64,000 bases of DNA from Podarcis raffonei (GCF_027172205.1 NC_070619.1:5354459-5418458), one strand, 5' to 3'; shown: positions 21,506 through 33,835, counted from the stretch's first letter. Notes: generated from the sequence alone by a model not told the origin. Program-made: numbers and translations.

Positions 21506-21561
21506 CTTCTTCCTCTTCTTCATGGGGGGGGGCTACTTTCCAAGGCTAAAAATGTTATATA

Positions 21562-21731
21562 CCACATTTACTTGAATCTAATGCTTACATTTTTCGCCAA
21601 ATTACATTGCAAAAACTAAGGTGCACATTAGATTCAATGGCACATTTGCATTCACCAGGAAATACTTTTTTTGGTTTCAAGGTTCTGAAAATTAAGGTGC
21701 GCCTCAGATACGGTGACTTGAGTAAATATGG
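21562..21731. mobile_element. TA-flanked MITE (CCACATTTACTTGAATC)
   Basis: Left CCACATTTACTTGAATCTAA, right CTTGAGTAAATATGG, TA on both sides. Confidence 0.75.
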
Positions 21732-22004
21732 TATTGGGAACACCATTGGAAAAAGCTTGCAACTCCCAACTCTCCGCAGTCCTCAAAAGTTCAGTGCAAG
21801 GACTCCTGGGATTGTACTTGCAAAGGCTTGTGGGATTGCTGGGCACTGTTTTTGCAGTTTTCACGCTCTTTTAGGGCTTTTCCATGCCGCTTCCGGGTTT
21901 GCGGCAATGCGCACGTGTGCAGTCTTGTGTGCCTTGAGCGCCTGTAAATGGGGAGTTGCCTATAATGTATTTTGTGTACATAAATAATTGAGTCTTAGGA
22001 TCAC
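21732..22004. other. Unassigned, MITE-like remnants
   Basis: CTTCCGGGTTTGCGGCAATG and CTGTAAATGGGGAGTTGCCT recall the CAGTCATACCTCGG family, but no ends are seen. Confidence 0.35.
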
Positions 22005-22009
22005 ACAAG

Positions 22010-22332
22010 GGACGCGGGACTTGCCGATCATAAGGTTGGCGGTTCGAATCCCCGTGAAGGGGTGAGCTCCCGTTGCTCGGTCCCTGCTCCTGCCCACCTA
22101 GCAGTTCGAAAGCACGTCAGAGTGCAAGTAGATAAATAGGTACCGCTCCAGCAGGAAGGTAAACGGCGTTTCCGTGTGCTGCTCTGGTTCTCCAGAAGCG
22201 GCTTAGTCCTGCTGGCCACATGACCCGGAAGCTGTACGCCGGCTCCCTCGGCCAATAAAGCGAGATGAGCGCCGCAACCCCAGAGTCGGCCACGACTGGA
22301 CCTAATGGTCAGGGGTCCCTTTACCTTTACCT
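22010..22332 (+). mobile_element. Sauria SINE with shortened head
   Basis: GGGACGCGGGACTTGCCGAT joins the first ten bases to the middle of the tRNA part, so about 30 bases of the head are missing. Target duplication CTTAGGATCACACA on both sides. Confidence 0.93.
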
Positions 22333-22495
22333 TAGGATCACACAGGAGCTGGGCTTGTGGGTTGGGCAGGTCTCTAGCCTTATCAGTGCTCATACGGGGC
22401 AATCCAAATGAAGTGTTTTTATAGCTGCCCCACAGTGTTACGAAAGATGCTGGGACCATCATGCGTTTTCAGGAGAAGTTTCCCTTCCTTTCCTA

Positions 22496-22625
22496 CAGGG
22501 GGAGCTGTTGCTCAGTAGCAGAGCATCTGCTTTGCATGCAGAAGGTCCCGGGTGCAAACCCCGCCGTCTCCAGGTAGGATTGGGGAACCATGCTTGTTTT
22601 TTAACCCCTGTAGGAGATAGCTGGA
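22496..22625 (+). mobile_element. tRNA-derived SINE fragment
   Basis: GGGGGAGCTGTTGCTCAGTA, GCAGAGCATCTGCTTTGCAT, GCAGAAGGTCCCGGGTGCAA; weaker relatives at 46000-46070 and (reverse) 60320-60410. Confidence 0.7.
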
Positions 22626-22633
22626 CTGAGGCC

Positions 22634-22686
<53 letters not shown>

Positions 22687-23335
22687 TTTTTATTTATACT
22701 CTGCCCTCCCCAGCCAAGACCAGGCTCAGGGCGGCTAACAACCAATAATAAAAACAAGTTGATTAAAATACAATTTAAAAGATTAAGGTACAACATTAAA
22801 ACAATTAGGGAGCAATCTCTTCATAGGAGGAGAAAGGAAAAAGAAAGAGAGGGAGGGAATCAAATTGGCGCCAAGCCAAAGGCCAGGCAGAACAACTCTG
22901 TCTTACAGGCCCTGCGGAAAGAAATCAGATCCCGCAGGGCCCTGGTCTCATGAGATAGAGCGTTCCACCAGGCCGGGGCCAGTGTTGAAAAGGCCCTGGC
23001 TCTGGTTGAGGCTAATCTGACTTCCTTAGGGCCCAGGACCTCTAGGGTGTTGCTATTTATGGACCTTGAGGTCCTCCGTGGGGCATACCGGGAGAGGCGG
23101 TCCTGTAGGTACGAGGGTCCTAGGCCGTGAAGGGCTTTAAAGGTCAAAAACAGCACCTTGAACCTGACCCTGTACTCCACCGGGAGCCAGTGCAGCTTGA
23201 AAAGCACTGGGTGAATATGCTCCCATGGCAGGGACCCCGTGAGGAGCCTCGCTGCAGCATTCTGCACCCGCTGGAGTTTCTGGGACAGCTTCAAGGGCAG
23301 CCCCGCGTAGAGCGAATTACAGTGGCCTTGACTCT
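22634..23335 (-). mobile_element. L2-type LINE 3' end
   Basis: (ATT)n tail, CTGCCCTCCCCAGCCAAGAC, reverse frame 23294-22860 with KLQRVQNAAARLLTGSLPWE, VLFKLHWLPVEYRVRFKVLF and WWNALSHETRALRDLISFRR, open for 144 codons. Confidence 0.92.
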
Positions 23336-23835
23336 AGCCACATTCGTACCCACACATTTAGAGTGCTGCGGTAGCAGGTTGTAGCTTCTCCCCCCCCAAA
23401 AAAAAAATTCTGGGAGCTGTAGTTTATTAAGGGCACTGAGAGTTCTTAGTTGGCTCCGGTTCCTCTTCACAGGGACCTCTGGGAATTGTAGCTCTGTGAG
23501 GGGGATAGGAAGGGGTTGCTAAAACTACATTTCCCATATACAGTGGTACCTCAGGTTACAGACTCCGCTAACCCAGAAATAGTGCTTCAGGTTAAGAACT
23601 TTGCTTCAGGATAAGAACAGAAATCGGGCTCCGGCGCCACGGCAGCAGCAGGAGGCCCCATTAGCTAAAGTGGTGCTTCAGGTTAAGAACAGTTTCAGGT
23701 TAAGTACGGACCTCCGGAACGAATTAAGTACTTAATCCGAGGTACCACTGTATTTTTTGGTGTGGGACGGAGCCGTGACTGTTTAAAGTGGAATCGTAGT
23801 CCTTTAAGTGTGGCGTGAATGTGGCCTCTGTATGA
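23336..23835. mobile_element. Palindromic MITE split by another MITE
   Basis: Left end TAGCCACATTCGTACCCACA and right end GTGTGGCGTGAATGTGGCC mirror each other; the inside has CTGGGAATTGTAGCTCTGTG. A TA-type MITE sits at 23541-23750. Confidence 0.7.
23541..23750. mobile_element. TA-flanked MITE (CAGTGGTACCTCGG family)
   Basis: CAGTGGTACCTCAGGTTACA to CCGAGGTACCACTG between TA repeats. Confidence 0.93.
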
Positions 23836-24107
23836 GGCAGCCGTCTATGATCCTGTCTAAACAAGAACTATGAGGACTGGATTACTGCTCTCTCTTTGTT
23901 TTGGAGAGAGAAAGCATGATAACCAAGTGGGAAAAGTGCAAGAAGTCCGTCTCCAGGCAAGGCTGTTTAGGTCCCCTGTTCTGAAACCCCGGAGAGTGGC
24001 TGAGCTAGTTGAGTAGAGCAGCTTCCTGTGAACTAGGCCACATCCATGCCATCCACATTTAAAGCAGATGGTCTCTCCCCGCCCCCCCCCCAATTCTGCA
24101 AACTGTA

Positions 24108-24569
24108 CAGTGGTACCTCGGGTTAAGTACTTACCGTATTTTCCGCTCTATAAGACCATAAGACGCACCTAGTTTTTGGAGGAGGAAAACAAGAAAAATA
24201 ATAATTCTGAATCTCAGTGCAGTGAAAGCAGCAATCCCTCTTGCTGTTCTGGCTTCTGGGATAGCGGTGCAGCCTGCATTCGCTCCATAAGACGCACACA
24301 CATTTCCCCTTTTTAGGAGGGAAAAAGTGAGTTATAGACCAAAAAATACAGTAATTCGTTCCGGAGGTCCATACTTAACCTGAAACTCTTCTTAACCTAA
24401 AGCACCACTTTAGCTAATGGGGCCTCCTGCTGCCACTGCGCCGGAAGAGCACGATTTCTGTTCTCATCCTGAAGCAAAGTTCTTAACCTGAAGCACTATT
24501 TTTGGGTTAGCAGAGTCTGTAACCTGAAGCGTCTGTAACATGAAGCATATGTAACCCGAGGTACCACTG
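24108..24569. mobile_element. TA-flanked MITE with a second MITE inside
   Basis: Outer CAGTGGTACCTCGGGTTAAG ... CGAGGTACCACTG. At its TA in AAGTACTTA|ATTCG lies a CCGTATTTTCCGCTCTATAA element (24134-24351) with TA on both sides. The inner one is therefore younger. Confidence 0.93.
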
Positions 24570-24572
24570 TAG

Positions 24573-25002
24573 TTTGTTCAGGGTCAAAGGCCTGGAAACG
24601 ATGCCTTATGAGGAACGGCTAAGGGAGCTGGGCATGTTTAGCCTGGAGAAGAGGTTAAGGGGTGATATGATAGCCATGTTCAAATATATAAAAGGATGTC
24701 ACATAGAGGAGGGAGAAAGGTTGTTTTCTGCTGCTCCAGAGAAGCGGACACGGAGCAATGGATCCAAACTACAAGAAAGAAGATTCCACCTAAACATGAG
24801 GAAGAACTTCCTGACAGTAAGAGCTGTTTGACAGTGGAATTTGCTGCCAAGGAGTGTGGTGGAGTCTCCTTCTTTGGAGGTCTTTAAGCAGAGGCTTGAC
24901 AACCATATGTCAGGAGTGCTCTGATGGTGTTTCCTGCTTGGCAGGGGGTTGGACTCGATGGCCCTTGTGGTCTCTTCCAACTCTATGATTCTATGATTCT
25001 AG
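24573..25002 (+). mobile_element. CR1 LINE 3' end
   Basis: Frame 24574-24831 reads [20 protein letters not shown] and [20 protein letters not shown], then 3' UTR and the CR1 repeat TATGATTCTATGATTCTA. Confidence 0.94.
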
Positions 25003-25544
25003 GGTGCTGGGACTGGCAGCTGTGGGAGGGGTAAACTACAGTTCCCAGGATTCTTTTGAGGGGTAAGCCATCTGCATTAAATGTATGGTGTGGATGTGGC
25101 CCCAGTCTTCTGTCCTGTGTTGTTTTGGGCAGCAGGTAGAGTATTTGATATTTAACCTTCCCCTTTCAAAAGGCCTCCCTGAACCCAGCAAAGCAGAATA
25201 TCTTTGAGAAGGCTAAGCTTGAGCCCTTCTGTCTGATGTGCTAGGGTGTTTTTTAATGCAGGGAGCTATTTTGAAGACGTGTGGGGAGCATTTGTTTTAC
25301 AGACCATGCTTATAACCATGCTTGCAAGCAGCTAAAAGCCAAAATTACGGTTCTCAGATCGGTTTGCAACAATCAGTAATATGAGTTACCTGCCCCACAG
25401 GCTTACAGTCCAAAAGACAATGGCGTTGGTGGAGAGAAGGAAAGACAAACCAGCACAGGCAGTACTTTTTGGAGTTTGTATAATTATTTTTTTCTGATAG
25501 GAAGGAGGGAGTCATATATATATAATTAAATTTTCTGTTTTACA
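25003..25544. other. Short MITE piece then unassigned sequence
   Basis: 25005-25105 has AACTACAGTTCCCAGGATTC and GTGTGGATGTGGCC of the palindromic family. The rest has no recognised content. Confidence 0.45.
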
Positions 25545-25552
25545 GTTTAAAA

Positions 25553-26954
25553 CCCGGGTGTCAAACACAAGGCCCGTGGGCCGAATCCGGCCCGCCAGAC
25601 CTCGTCATGTGACCCGTGGCATGAAGGGCGAGGAAGCGAGCTTCTCGTCCTTTTTACTGGTCCCGACCCAGATTTTAGGGTCCGCACTCCGGCGGAGGCT
25701 CTCTGCCTTTCTAAAAAGTGACCCACGCGAACAGCCTTCCTTGCCTGCTTGCAGACAGGGCTCCTACCGACGCACCCCGTCGGCGCTGCCTACTAGCCGG
25801 TCCCGCAACTTTCGCCTGCCTTGCGGGCCGGGCAAAGAGGCTTTCTGCTCGCTCGGTCCAGTCCCGGGCTCGCTGCGGAGGAGGCGGTCCCGTGAAGCCG
25901 AGCTCGGAGCCTCCCAGGCGCGGCTGCTTGAGGGGGCGGGTCGCGCGCGGGGCAACTTTTGGAGCCTGAGAGAGCCACGGAGGCTGGCAGCGAGGGCAGG
26001 GAGCGAGAGCCACGCTTGGGACGCCGCTTGCTCACTCGCTCGGGCCGCAAGAAGAGGCCACTGCGGCACTGCAGCTGGCGAGGAGATGGCCGGGGGCGCG
26101 GGCGGCGGGGCCAGGGGCTGGCTGGGGGTCGCCCTGGTAGGTAAATAGCGGGGCCGGCAGGCAGGGAAGGGAACGGCGGAGGCGAGTGGAGAGCGGGGCC
26201 CCCGTGCAGGTCCTGCCGCAGGCGGCGTGCCCCGGCTGGGCTGGGAGAGGCGAAGCTGCTGCCGGTTCAGCTGCGCAGAGTGGGGTGGAGGGAGCCGGGC
26301 GGGCAGGCGGTGTGCCACACCGCAAAGCAGGGGCGCCTCCCACCCCGAAGAGGACCGCGCCGGCATCTGGGCGGCTGGAGCAAAGTGGGAGCCTGCCAGC
26401 AACTTGGTTGCGGGAGCCTGGCTACGAAACACCGCCCCCCTCCCCACGCCAACACATCGGCTTTCTCCGGGCCGGAGGACTTGGCGGATAGCCCCCTCCC
26501 CGGGAGCAACTGCAGCAGCTCGGGGCCCCAGCAGGACATCCTGGCCACCCGCGCCCGCAGTGCCGCTTGGGCTCCCTTGCAAGGAAGAAACTGCTGCTGT
26601 CCAAACTGCAGCTCCGTATCCTCCGACTCCTGAGTGCGGCGGCAGGGCGGGGGGAGGCAACATTTGCTTCTGCTCTGCTCTGTTGGGACAGGCTCCTGTC
26701 TCCTCCCCGCTGGAGCTCCAGTCTGCCTGGAAGCCCATCTCGTCATCTTTTTAAAAAATCATTATTATTTCTTCTTCTATTCTTCTTTAAAATCGTACTG
26801 GAATAGGTATATTAAATAGTGTATAGGTTCAAGACAACACACACCAGTGCCTAAGGAAAAATAACTTTGATAAAGTCCTGCAGATACAACTGGCCCTTTG
26901 AGGGTGACCAAACTGCAGATGTGGCCCCTGGTGAATTTGAGTTTGACACCCCTG
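25553..26954 (+). mobile_element. hAT-type DNA transposon with CpG-rich cargo
   Basis: The ends CCCGGGTGTCAAACACAAGG and its mirror (CAGGGGTGTCAAACTCAAAT read in reverse from 26954) are hAT-type inverted repeats. They are flanked by a perfect 8-bp target duplication GTTTAAAA (25545-25552, 26955-26962). No transposase frame is seen. Between the ends lies about 1.1 kb of very CpG-rich DNA, unlike the AT-rich outer parts and unlike every other element here. It resembles a host CpG-island promoter with a first exon. The element lies inside the presumed DPP9 first intron. Confidence 0.85.
26086..26136 (+). other. Possible captured first coding exon (signal-peptide-like)
   Basis: Within the CpG-rich cargo of the hAT element, GAGATGG starts 17 codons, MAGGAGGGARGWLGVAL, followed at once by a splice-donor-like GTAGGT. 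The Gly/Ala-rich start and the GWLGVAL stretch look like the beginning of a secretory signal peptide cut by an intron. Upstream CpG-rich DNA of about 450 bp would be its 5' UTR and promoter. The parent gene is not recognised. It could also be chance in GC-rich DNA. Confidence 0.4.
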
Positions 26955-27042
26955 GTTTAAAATATTCATTTCTACATCCTAAGATATCAATGACTTCCCT
27001 TCTCTTTCCATGGTTCATTTTACATATCATTAATCCCTGCGG

Positions 27043-27392
27043 TTGGCGCTGTGGTCTAAACCACTGAGCCTTGGGCTTGCTGGTTGGAAGGTCGGCGGTT
27101 CGAATCCCCGCGACGGGGTGAGCTCCTGTTGCTCGGTCCCTGCTCCTGCCAGCCTAGCAGTTCGAAAGCACGCCAAAGTGCAAGTAGATGAATAGGTGGT
27201 GCTACGGCGGGAAGGTAAACAGCGTTTCTGTGTACAGCTCTGGTTTTGCCAGAAGCAAAACCACATGACCCGGAAGAACTGTCTGTGGACAAACATCGGC
27301 TCCCTCGTCCAGTAAAGCGAGATGAGCGCCGCAATCCCAGAGACGTTCGCGACTGGACTTAACTGTCAGGGGTCCTTTACCTTTACCTTTGA
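27043..27392 (+). mobile_element. Sauria SINE
   Basis: GGTTGGCGCTGTGGTCTAAA head, GGTCGGCGGTTCGAATCCCC B box, CTTTACCTTTACC tail; target duplication ATCCCTGC. Confidence 0.95.
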
Positions 27393-27436
27393 TCCCTGCA
27401 TATTTTACAAAAACAATACCATTCAGTATTTCATTA

Positions 27437-27540
27437 TTGTTGTTGTTTATTTGTTCAGTCGTGTCCGACTCTTCATGACCCCATGGACCAGAGCATGCCA
27501 GGCACTCCTGTCTTCCGCTGCCTCCTGCAGTTTGGTCAAA
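27437..27540 (-). mobile_element. BovB LINE 3' tip
   Basis: GTTGTTGTTTATTTGTTCAG, then GTCGTGTCCGACTCTTCATG: reverse of the BovB end. Confidence 0.9.
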
Positions 27541-27567
27541 ATTCCATTATTTCAACCATCTTAATTT

Positions 27568-27735
27568 ATACTTTATATAATTTGGAAGACATCTGAAGGC
27601 TTCCCTGTTTAAGGAAGCTTTTAATGTTTAATAGACTATTGTATTTTAATATTCTTTTGGAAGCTGCCCAGAGTGGCTGGGAAAACTCAGCCAGATGGGC
27701 GGGGTATAAATAAAATTATTATTATTATTATTACT
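27568..27735 (+). mobile_element. L2-type LINE 3' tip
   Basis: GGAAGACATCTGAAGGCTTC, CCCAGAGTGGCTGGGAAAAC and TATAAATAAAATTATTATT tail. Confidence 0.88.
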
Positions 27736-27740
27736 ACTAC

Positions 27741-28680
27741 TACTATACTGTTGATTTTTTTCTTAATATTGCCAGCGTTTTCAGCCTTACACAGTTATTT
27801 CCCATATATTCAATGAATGTTTTCCAATCTTCTCTAAACGTATGTTCTCTTGTTCTATAAGTTAAATCTTCAAGTTGCGCATATTCTGTCAACTTAAGTT
27901 GCAATTCTTCTTTATTTTGGACCTCATTCGTTTTCCATTGGGGGGCTAACAAAACCCGGGCCGCAGTAGTAGCATACATAAATAAGCTTTTTTGACACTT
28001 GGGGATTTCAGTCTAAATTATCTACAACAGAAAGGACTCTGGTTTTTGGGGGGGGGGGGAGTACTTTTAAACATTTTTTTCCAGTTCATTATGGATCATT
28101 TCCCAATACCCTTTTACCTGTTTACAAGTCCACCACTGTAAAGGGAATTGGGGGTTGCTTGTGCGTAAAGGGTGCTGCAGCTCTAGGCAACGTTGCCTGG
28201 CTAAACCTTTCCCTGGCTGGACAGCCCTTTCTCTATGGCTGTGTCAGTCGCTGGCAGAATCCGTCAGTGGGCATTTTCTGAACTTCTTCCAACATAAAAA
28301 CTCTTTGACCCCAAGTCTCCTCCTAGCCTCCCTGCGCGGAAGTCTCCTGCGCAGAGTGGGCGTGCCCAACGGAGGTCCTGGGCTCTCCCCGCTGGTCTCT
28401 GTGGAAGAGTCTCGGAGCCCTCTCTCCGCAGTCTCCCCTTGCTTCCTGGTGTCCCTCCTATTTCCTTCCTCAAAGGAAGTTTGCTCTCTCTTCCTGCTGG
28501 TCCCTTCTCCTGCATCGTTAGGGAGCCTTACCTCCACTCTAGGCTCCGATGGCAGTTCCCTGACAACCACATATGAAAGAATGGTCTTCCGCCTCTTTGC
28601 ACCCCCGGCATTTATCTGAGCGCGTTGTTCTTTAGCTGTGCGGTCTCAGACTGGACTGATAACAGTTCAGGAGAACCTTT
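27741..28680 (-). mobile_element. L1 LINE 3' part, split by a solo LTR
   Basis: Reverse frame 27979-27743 encodes MYATTAARVLLAPQWKTNEV and TREHTFREDWKTFIEYM of the ORF2 C-terminus. L1 text resumes after the LTR at 28571 (zinc-knuckle region). Confidence 0.85.
28137..28565 (-). mobile_element. Solo LTR of an endogenous retrovirus (fossil)
   Basis: 429 bp, TGTCAGGGAACTGC ... CCCTTTACA when read on the - strand, with a 5-bp target duplication ACCAC (28132-28136, 28566-28570). Same family and length as 50312-50740. No internal viral region remains; it is a broken relic left by LTR-LTR recombination. It sits in an L1 in the presumed DPP9 first intron. Confidence 0.88.
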
Positions 28681-28694
28681 ACTATCAGATAAAC

Positions 28695-28830
28695 CAGGCT
28701 TCCTCAACCTTGGCCATCCAGATGTTTTTGGCCTACAGCTCCCATGATCCCTAGCTAGCAGGACCAGTGGTCAGGGATGCTGGGAATTGTAGTCCCAAAA
28801 CATCTGGAGGGCCGAGGTTGAGGAAGCCTG
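28695..28830. mobile_element. hAT-type palindromic MITE
   Basis: CAGGCTTCCTCAACCTTGGC ... GAGGTTGAGGAAGCCTG with perfect 8-bp duplication AGATAAAC. It ends about 140 bases before the first DPP9 coding exon. Confidence 0.94.
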
Positions 28831-28872
28831 AGATAAACTATATGGATGAACCCTGACTCTGGATGGCATTGA

Positions 28873-30022
<1,150 letters not shown>

Positions 30023-30218
30023 TAATTGAAAACCATTGAAAAAACCTGCAAACACCCTGTTCTGCCCCAGCCCCTGTTCCACCATTTTAGTGATGTTTCA
30101 GTTACGCCTTTATGATGGTTCCAGGTTACTTCTGGGTTCAGTGTGATGTGTGTATACGCATGCACATGCTGAACGTGTATAAATGGAGGGCTGCCTGTAT
30201 CTATTTACTTTATATTTA

Positions 30219-30477
30219 CCGTATTTTTCGCTCTATAAAGCGCGCCAGACCATAAGACGCACATAGTTTTTGGAGAAGGAAAACAAGAAAAAAAATATTC
30301 TGAATCCCAGAAGCCAGAACAGCAAGAGGGATTGCTGCGCAGCAAAAGCAGTGATCCTGCTTGCTGTTCTGGCTTCTGGGATAGCTGCGCAGCCTGCATT
30401 CACTCCATAAGACGCATACACATTTCCCCTTACTTTTTAGGAGAGAAAAGGTGAGTCTTATAGAGCAAAAAATACAG
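30219..30477. mobile_element. TA-flanked MITE (CCGTATTTTTCGCTCTA family)
   Basis: CCGTATTTTTCGCTCTATAA to AGAGCAAAAAATACAG with TA flanks. Confidence 0.93.
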
Positions 30478-30648
30478 TATTTTAAAATGTGCATCGTTCC
30501 TTTTTGAGGGGCTTCTTCCAAGGAGCAGCTTACAATCTTCAAAGCAAAACAAAACCCAACTCTACCTGAAGTATGTGGGTTCTAGGAGTTCTGTGTATTC
30601 TCTCTCTCTCCCTCTCCCTAACTCTCTTGCTAGAAGGTGGAAATAAGG

Positions 30649-30962
30649 CATGGGTAGGCAAGCTGCAGCCTGGGGGCTGGATCCGGCCCAATCACCTTCC
30701 AAATCCGGCCCACGGGCGGTCCGGGAATCAGCATGTTTTTACATGAGTAAAATGTGTCCTTTTATTTAAAATGCATCTCTGGGTTATTTGTGGGGCTTGC
30801 CTGGTGTTTTTACATAAGTAGAATGTGTGCTTTTATTTAAAATGCATCTCTGGGTTATTTGTGGGGCATAGGAATTTGTTCACCCCCCCAATATAGTCCA
30901 CCCCAAGGTCTGAGGGACAGTGGACCGCCCCCCTGCTGAAAAAGTTTGCTGATTCCTGATCT
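30649..30962. mobile_element. hAT-type nonautonomous element
   Basis: CATGGGTAGGCAAGCTGCAG, ATCCGGCCCAATCACCTTCC, GGACAGTGGACCGCC and CTGAAAAAGTTTGCTGATTC; one inner block (ACATGAGTAAAATGTGTCC onward) is present twice. Confidence 0.8.
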
Positions 30963-30984
30963 AATGGTTTGGAGATAGGTAATT

Positions 30985-31590
30985 TTCATTTATGTGTGGA
31001 AGCCTTGGAACCAGACCCCCACCTAAGGTGCGATCGTACTGTGCAGGACAGCTAAACAATAAACCAGCATTTTGAAAGAAATTCAGAAATACTCTTGCAA
31101 GAGCAAGAATTTTAATTGCTAAGGTATAGAAAGGAGATTCTACTCCCTCGAATTTAGATTGGCAAAATAAAATGTTAGAATATGCAGAACTAGCGATATT
31201 TAACAGCAAGATTCCGAGACCATACAGATCAAATATTTAATAGAGAGTGGAATATTTACAGAGAATATTTAAAAGAACATTGTAACAACATAAATTCTTT
31301 GGCAAGTCTGGATTGATTTCTGCACGAAATAAGAGATCGCTACAGAATTAACGTAACAGAATAAGGAGAGATAAAGTTGTGTAGCTGTAATGAAACTTCG
31401 GAAGCACAATGGGTGCGGGGATCGGAAGTCATGTTAGAATTAGTGACGGATGAACTCAATCTTTTCTTTTTGTGTGTGTATGGAGTGTTAGTTTTGGATT
31501 GCCATTCGCTGATTGTTACGTAATGCCTTGTTTTGTGTTTGTTTTGTTTTAAAAACTAATAAAGCATTAAAAGAAAGAAAGAAAGAAATT
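30985..31590 (+). mobile_element. L1 LINE 3' end
   Basis: Broken + frame with NLDWQNKMLEYAELA and REYLKEHCNNINSLASLD, 3' UTR and AATAAAGCATTAAAAG. Confidence 0.8.
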
Positions 31591-32193
31591 CAGAAATAAG
31601 AACGTAAAAGCATAAGGCAGATTGAAAAACAGTATTAAAACCAAAAAGCCAACAAGAAACACTCATGTCCTGCTATCCAAATTCTCATTATATGAAAATT
31701 CACTGATTCCAACACAATGAGTTAGTACCCAAACCTCGCTATGCACACTGCAGATTCAGATATCCAAACCTGTACTGAAAACAAATAAGTGGGTCTTAAA
31801 CAAGACTTCCTTGTCTTTTGTTGGTCTGCAGCAGTCATTTTGCCAGAAACCGTAGTGGGAGAGAGGGACAGGGAGAGATCGCATTTTCCCTTCATTGTTT
31901 GTCTTTTGCAAGGATTCAGAGGATTTCTCTGGGTTTCCCTCTTATTTGGGGATCAAGTTTTTGCGCATTAGAAAATTCCCCATGGGAATCAATGGAAAAT
32001 GTTGGCTTGTTATGCGAACGTTCACCTAGCAATTGATTTCCTGAGAATGTATTGTGTTCGGACAGCGGGAGCTATTCGTAGACGTAATTTGAGGAGGTGG
32101 AGAGTGGAGTTTTCAACAAATGTTGAATGGCAATTATGGGACTTTCGCGTCACTTCTACGAGGAGAGAATTCTAGAGAACTTGTGGCGCTATA
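31591..32193. other. Unassigned repeat-like intron sequence
   Basis: Phrases such as CCAATGGGAATCAATGG-like pieces near 31980 and GTTATGCGAACGTTCACC suggest a decayed DNA transposon; no ends found. Confidence 0.35.
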
Positions 32194-32433
32194 TAGTGGA
32201 TGCTCGGTTTGCAAACGTGATCCATGCGGGAGGCACATTCGCAACCCTCAGCATTTGCAACCCGCGTCTGCACACGTGCGGGTCGTGATTCGGCACGTCT
32301 GCACATGTGCAAAGCGCAATTTAGTGGTTTCTGCCGAAACCCGGAAGTAATCCGTTCCAGTACTTCCGCGTTCGGTGCGGTGTGCAACCCGAAAGCGCAC
32401 AACCCGAAGCGTCTGTAACCCGAGATATGACTG
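32194..32433. mobile_element. TA-flanked MITE (CAGTCATACCTCGG family)
   Basis: Reverse of the 17213-17444 family: TAGTGGATGCTCGG to CCCGAGATATGACTG with TA. It ends only about 40 bases before DPP9 coding exon 2. Confidence 0.82.
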
Positions 32434-32441
32434 TACCGTAG

Positions 32442-32738
<297 letters not shown>

Positions 32739-32886
32739 TGACCCCCTCTTCCACAGCAGAAGCTGGCACTGCCCAAGATTCTCGCTCCACCCACTCTATT
32801 GGGGCAGCTCCATCAGGCCTCAGCCTAAGGCTACCTAAGTGAGAAAGAAGACTCGCTCCATCAGCTTTGTTGAAAGACCAGCTCCC

Positions 32887-33140
32887 AGAGAGAGCCAGTG
32901 TGGTGTAGTGGTTAAGAGCGGTAGTCTCCTAATCTGGGGAACCGGGTTCGCATCTCCGCTCCTCCACATGCAGCTGCTGGGTGACCTTGGGCCAGTCACA
33001 CTTCTTTGAAGGCTCTCAGCCCCACTCACCTCACAGAGTGTTTGTTGTGGGGGAGGAAGGGAAAGGAGAATGTGAGCCGCTTTGAGACTCCTTAAAGGGA
33101 GTGAAAGGCGGGATATCAAATCCAAACTCTTCTTCTTCTT
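32887..33140 (+). mobile_element. MIR-like tRNA-derived SINE
   Basis: GAGAGCCAGTGTGGTGTAGT through CCGCTTTGAGACTCC; near twin of 21247-21505. Confidence 0.88.
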
Positions 33141-33252
33141 CCCCCCAGGCACCTCCTGTCCCTAAAACTATGCAAGCTGGTCATAAGAACAGCTGTTTTA
33201 AAAACCAGTGCCTGAGTTTGATTCCCTCTCCCCACTGTCCCTTTTCTCTTAT

Positions 33253-33299
<47 letters not shown>

Positions 33300-33835
33300 T
33301 TATTTATACCCCGCCCATCTGGCTGAGTTTCCCCAGCCACTCTGGGCGGCTCCCAATCAAGTGTTAAAAACAATACAGCATTAAATATTAAAAACTTCCC
33401 TAAACAGGGCTGCCTTCAGATGTCTTCTGAATGTCAGGTAGCTGTTTATCTCTTTGACATCTGGTGGGAGGGCGTTCCACAGGGCGGACACCACCACCGA
33501 GAAGGCCCTCTGTCTGGTTCCCTGTAGCCTCACTTCTCGCAATGAGGGAACTGCCAGAAGGCCCTTGGTGCTGGATCTCAGTGTCCGGGCTGAACGATGG
33601 GGGTGGAGACGCTCCTTCAGGTATACAGGTCCAAGGCCATTGAGGGCTTTTAAGGTCAGCACCAACACTTTGAATTGTACTCGGAAACGTCCTGGGAGCC
33701 AATGCAGATCTCTCAGGACCGGTGTTATGTGGTCCCGGCGGCCACTCCCAGTCACCAGTCTAGCTGCCGCATTCTGGATTAATTGCAGTTTCTGGGTCAC
33801 CTTCAAAGGTAGCCCCACGTAGAGCGCATTGCAGT
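33253..33835 (-). mobile_element. L2-type LINE 3' end
   Basis: (ATT)n tail, CCCGCCCATCTGGCTGAG 3' UTR, reverse frame 33818-33381 open for 145 codons: LPLKVTQKLQLIQNAAARLV, VLRDLHWLPGRFRVQFKVLV. Confidence 0.93.

Noticed and set aside
22640-22690. Long (TAA)n tracts as independent microsatellite loci
   Set aside because: These tracts here (16217, 22634, 33253, 49885) are the 3' tails of reverse L2 copies.
25764-26738. 324-codon open frame on the - strand in the hAT cargo
   Set aside because: GC-rich shadow frame with Ala/Pro/Ser-rich composition and no recognisable domain; the sense-strand ATG plus donor is the better reading.
28264-28570. Frames of about 80-110 codons in the solo LTR, seen again at 50298-50633
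   Set aside because: Conserved only because both are copies of one LTR; no viral gene lies there.
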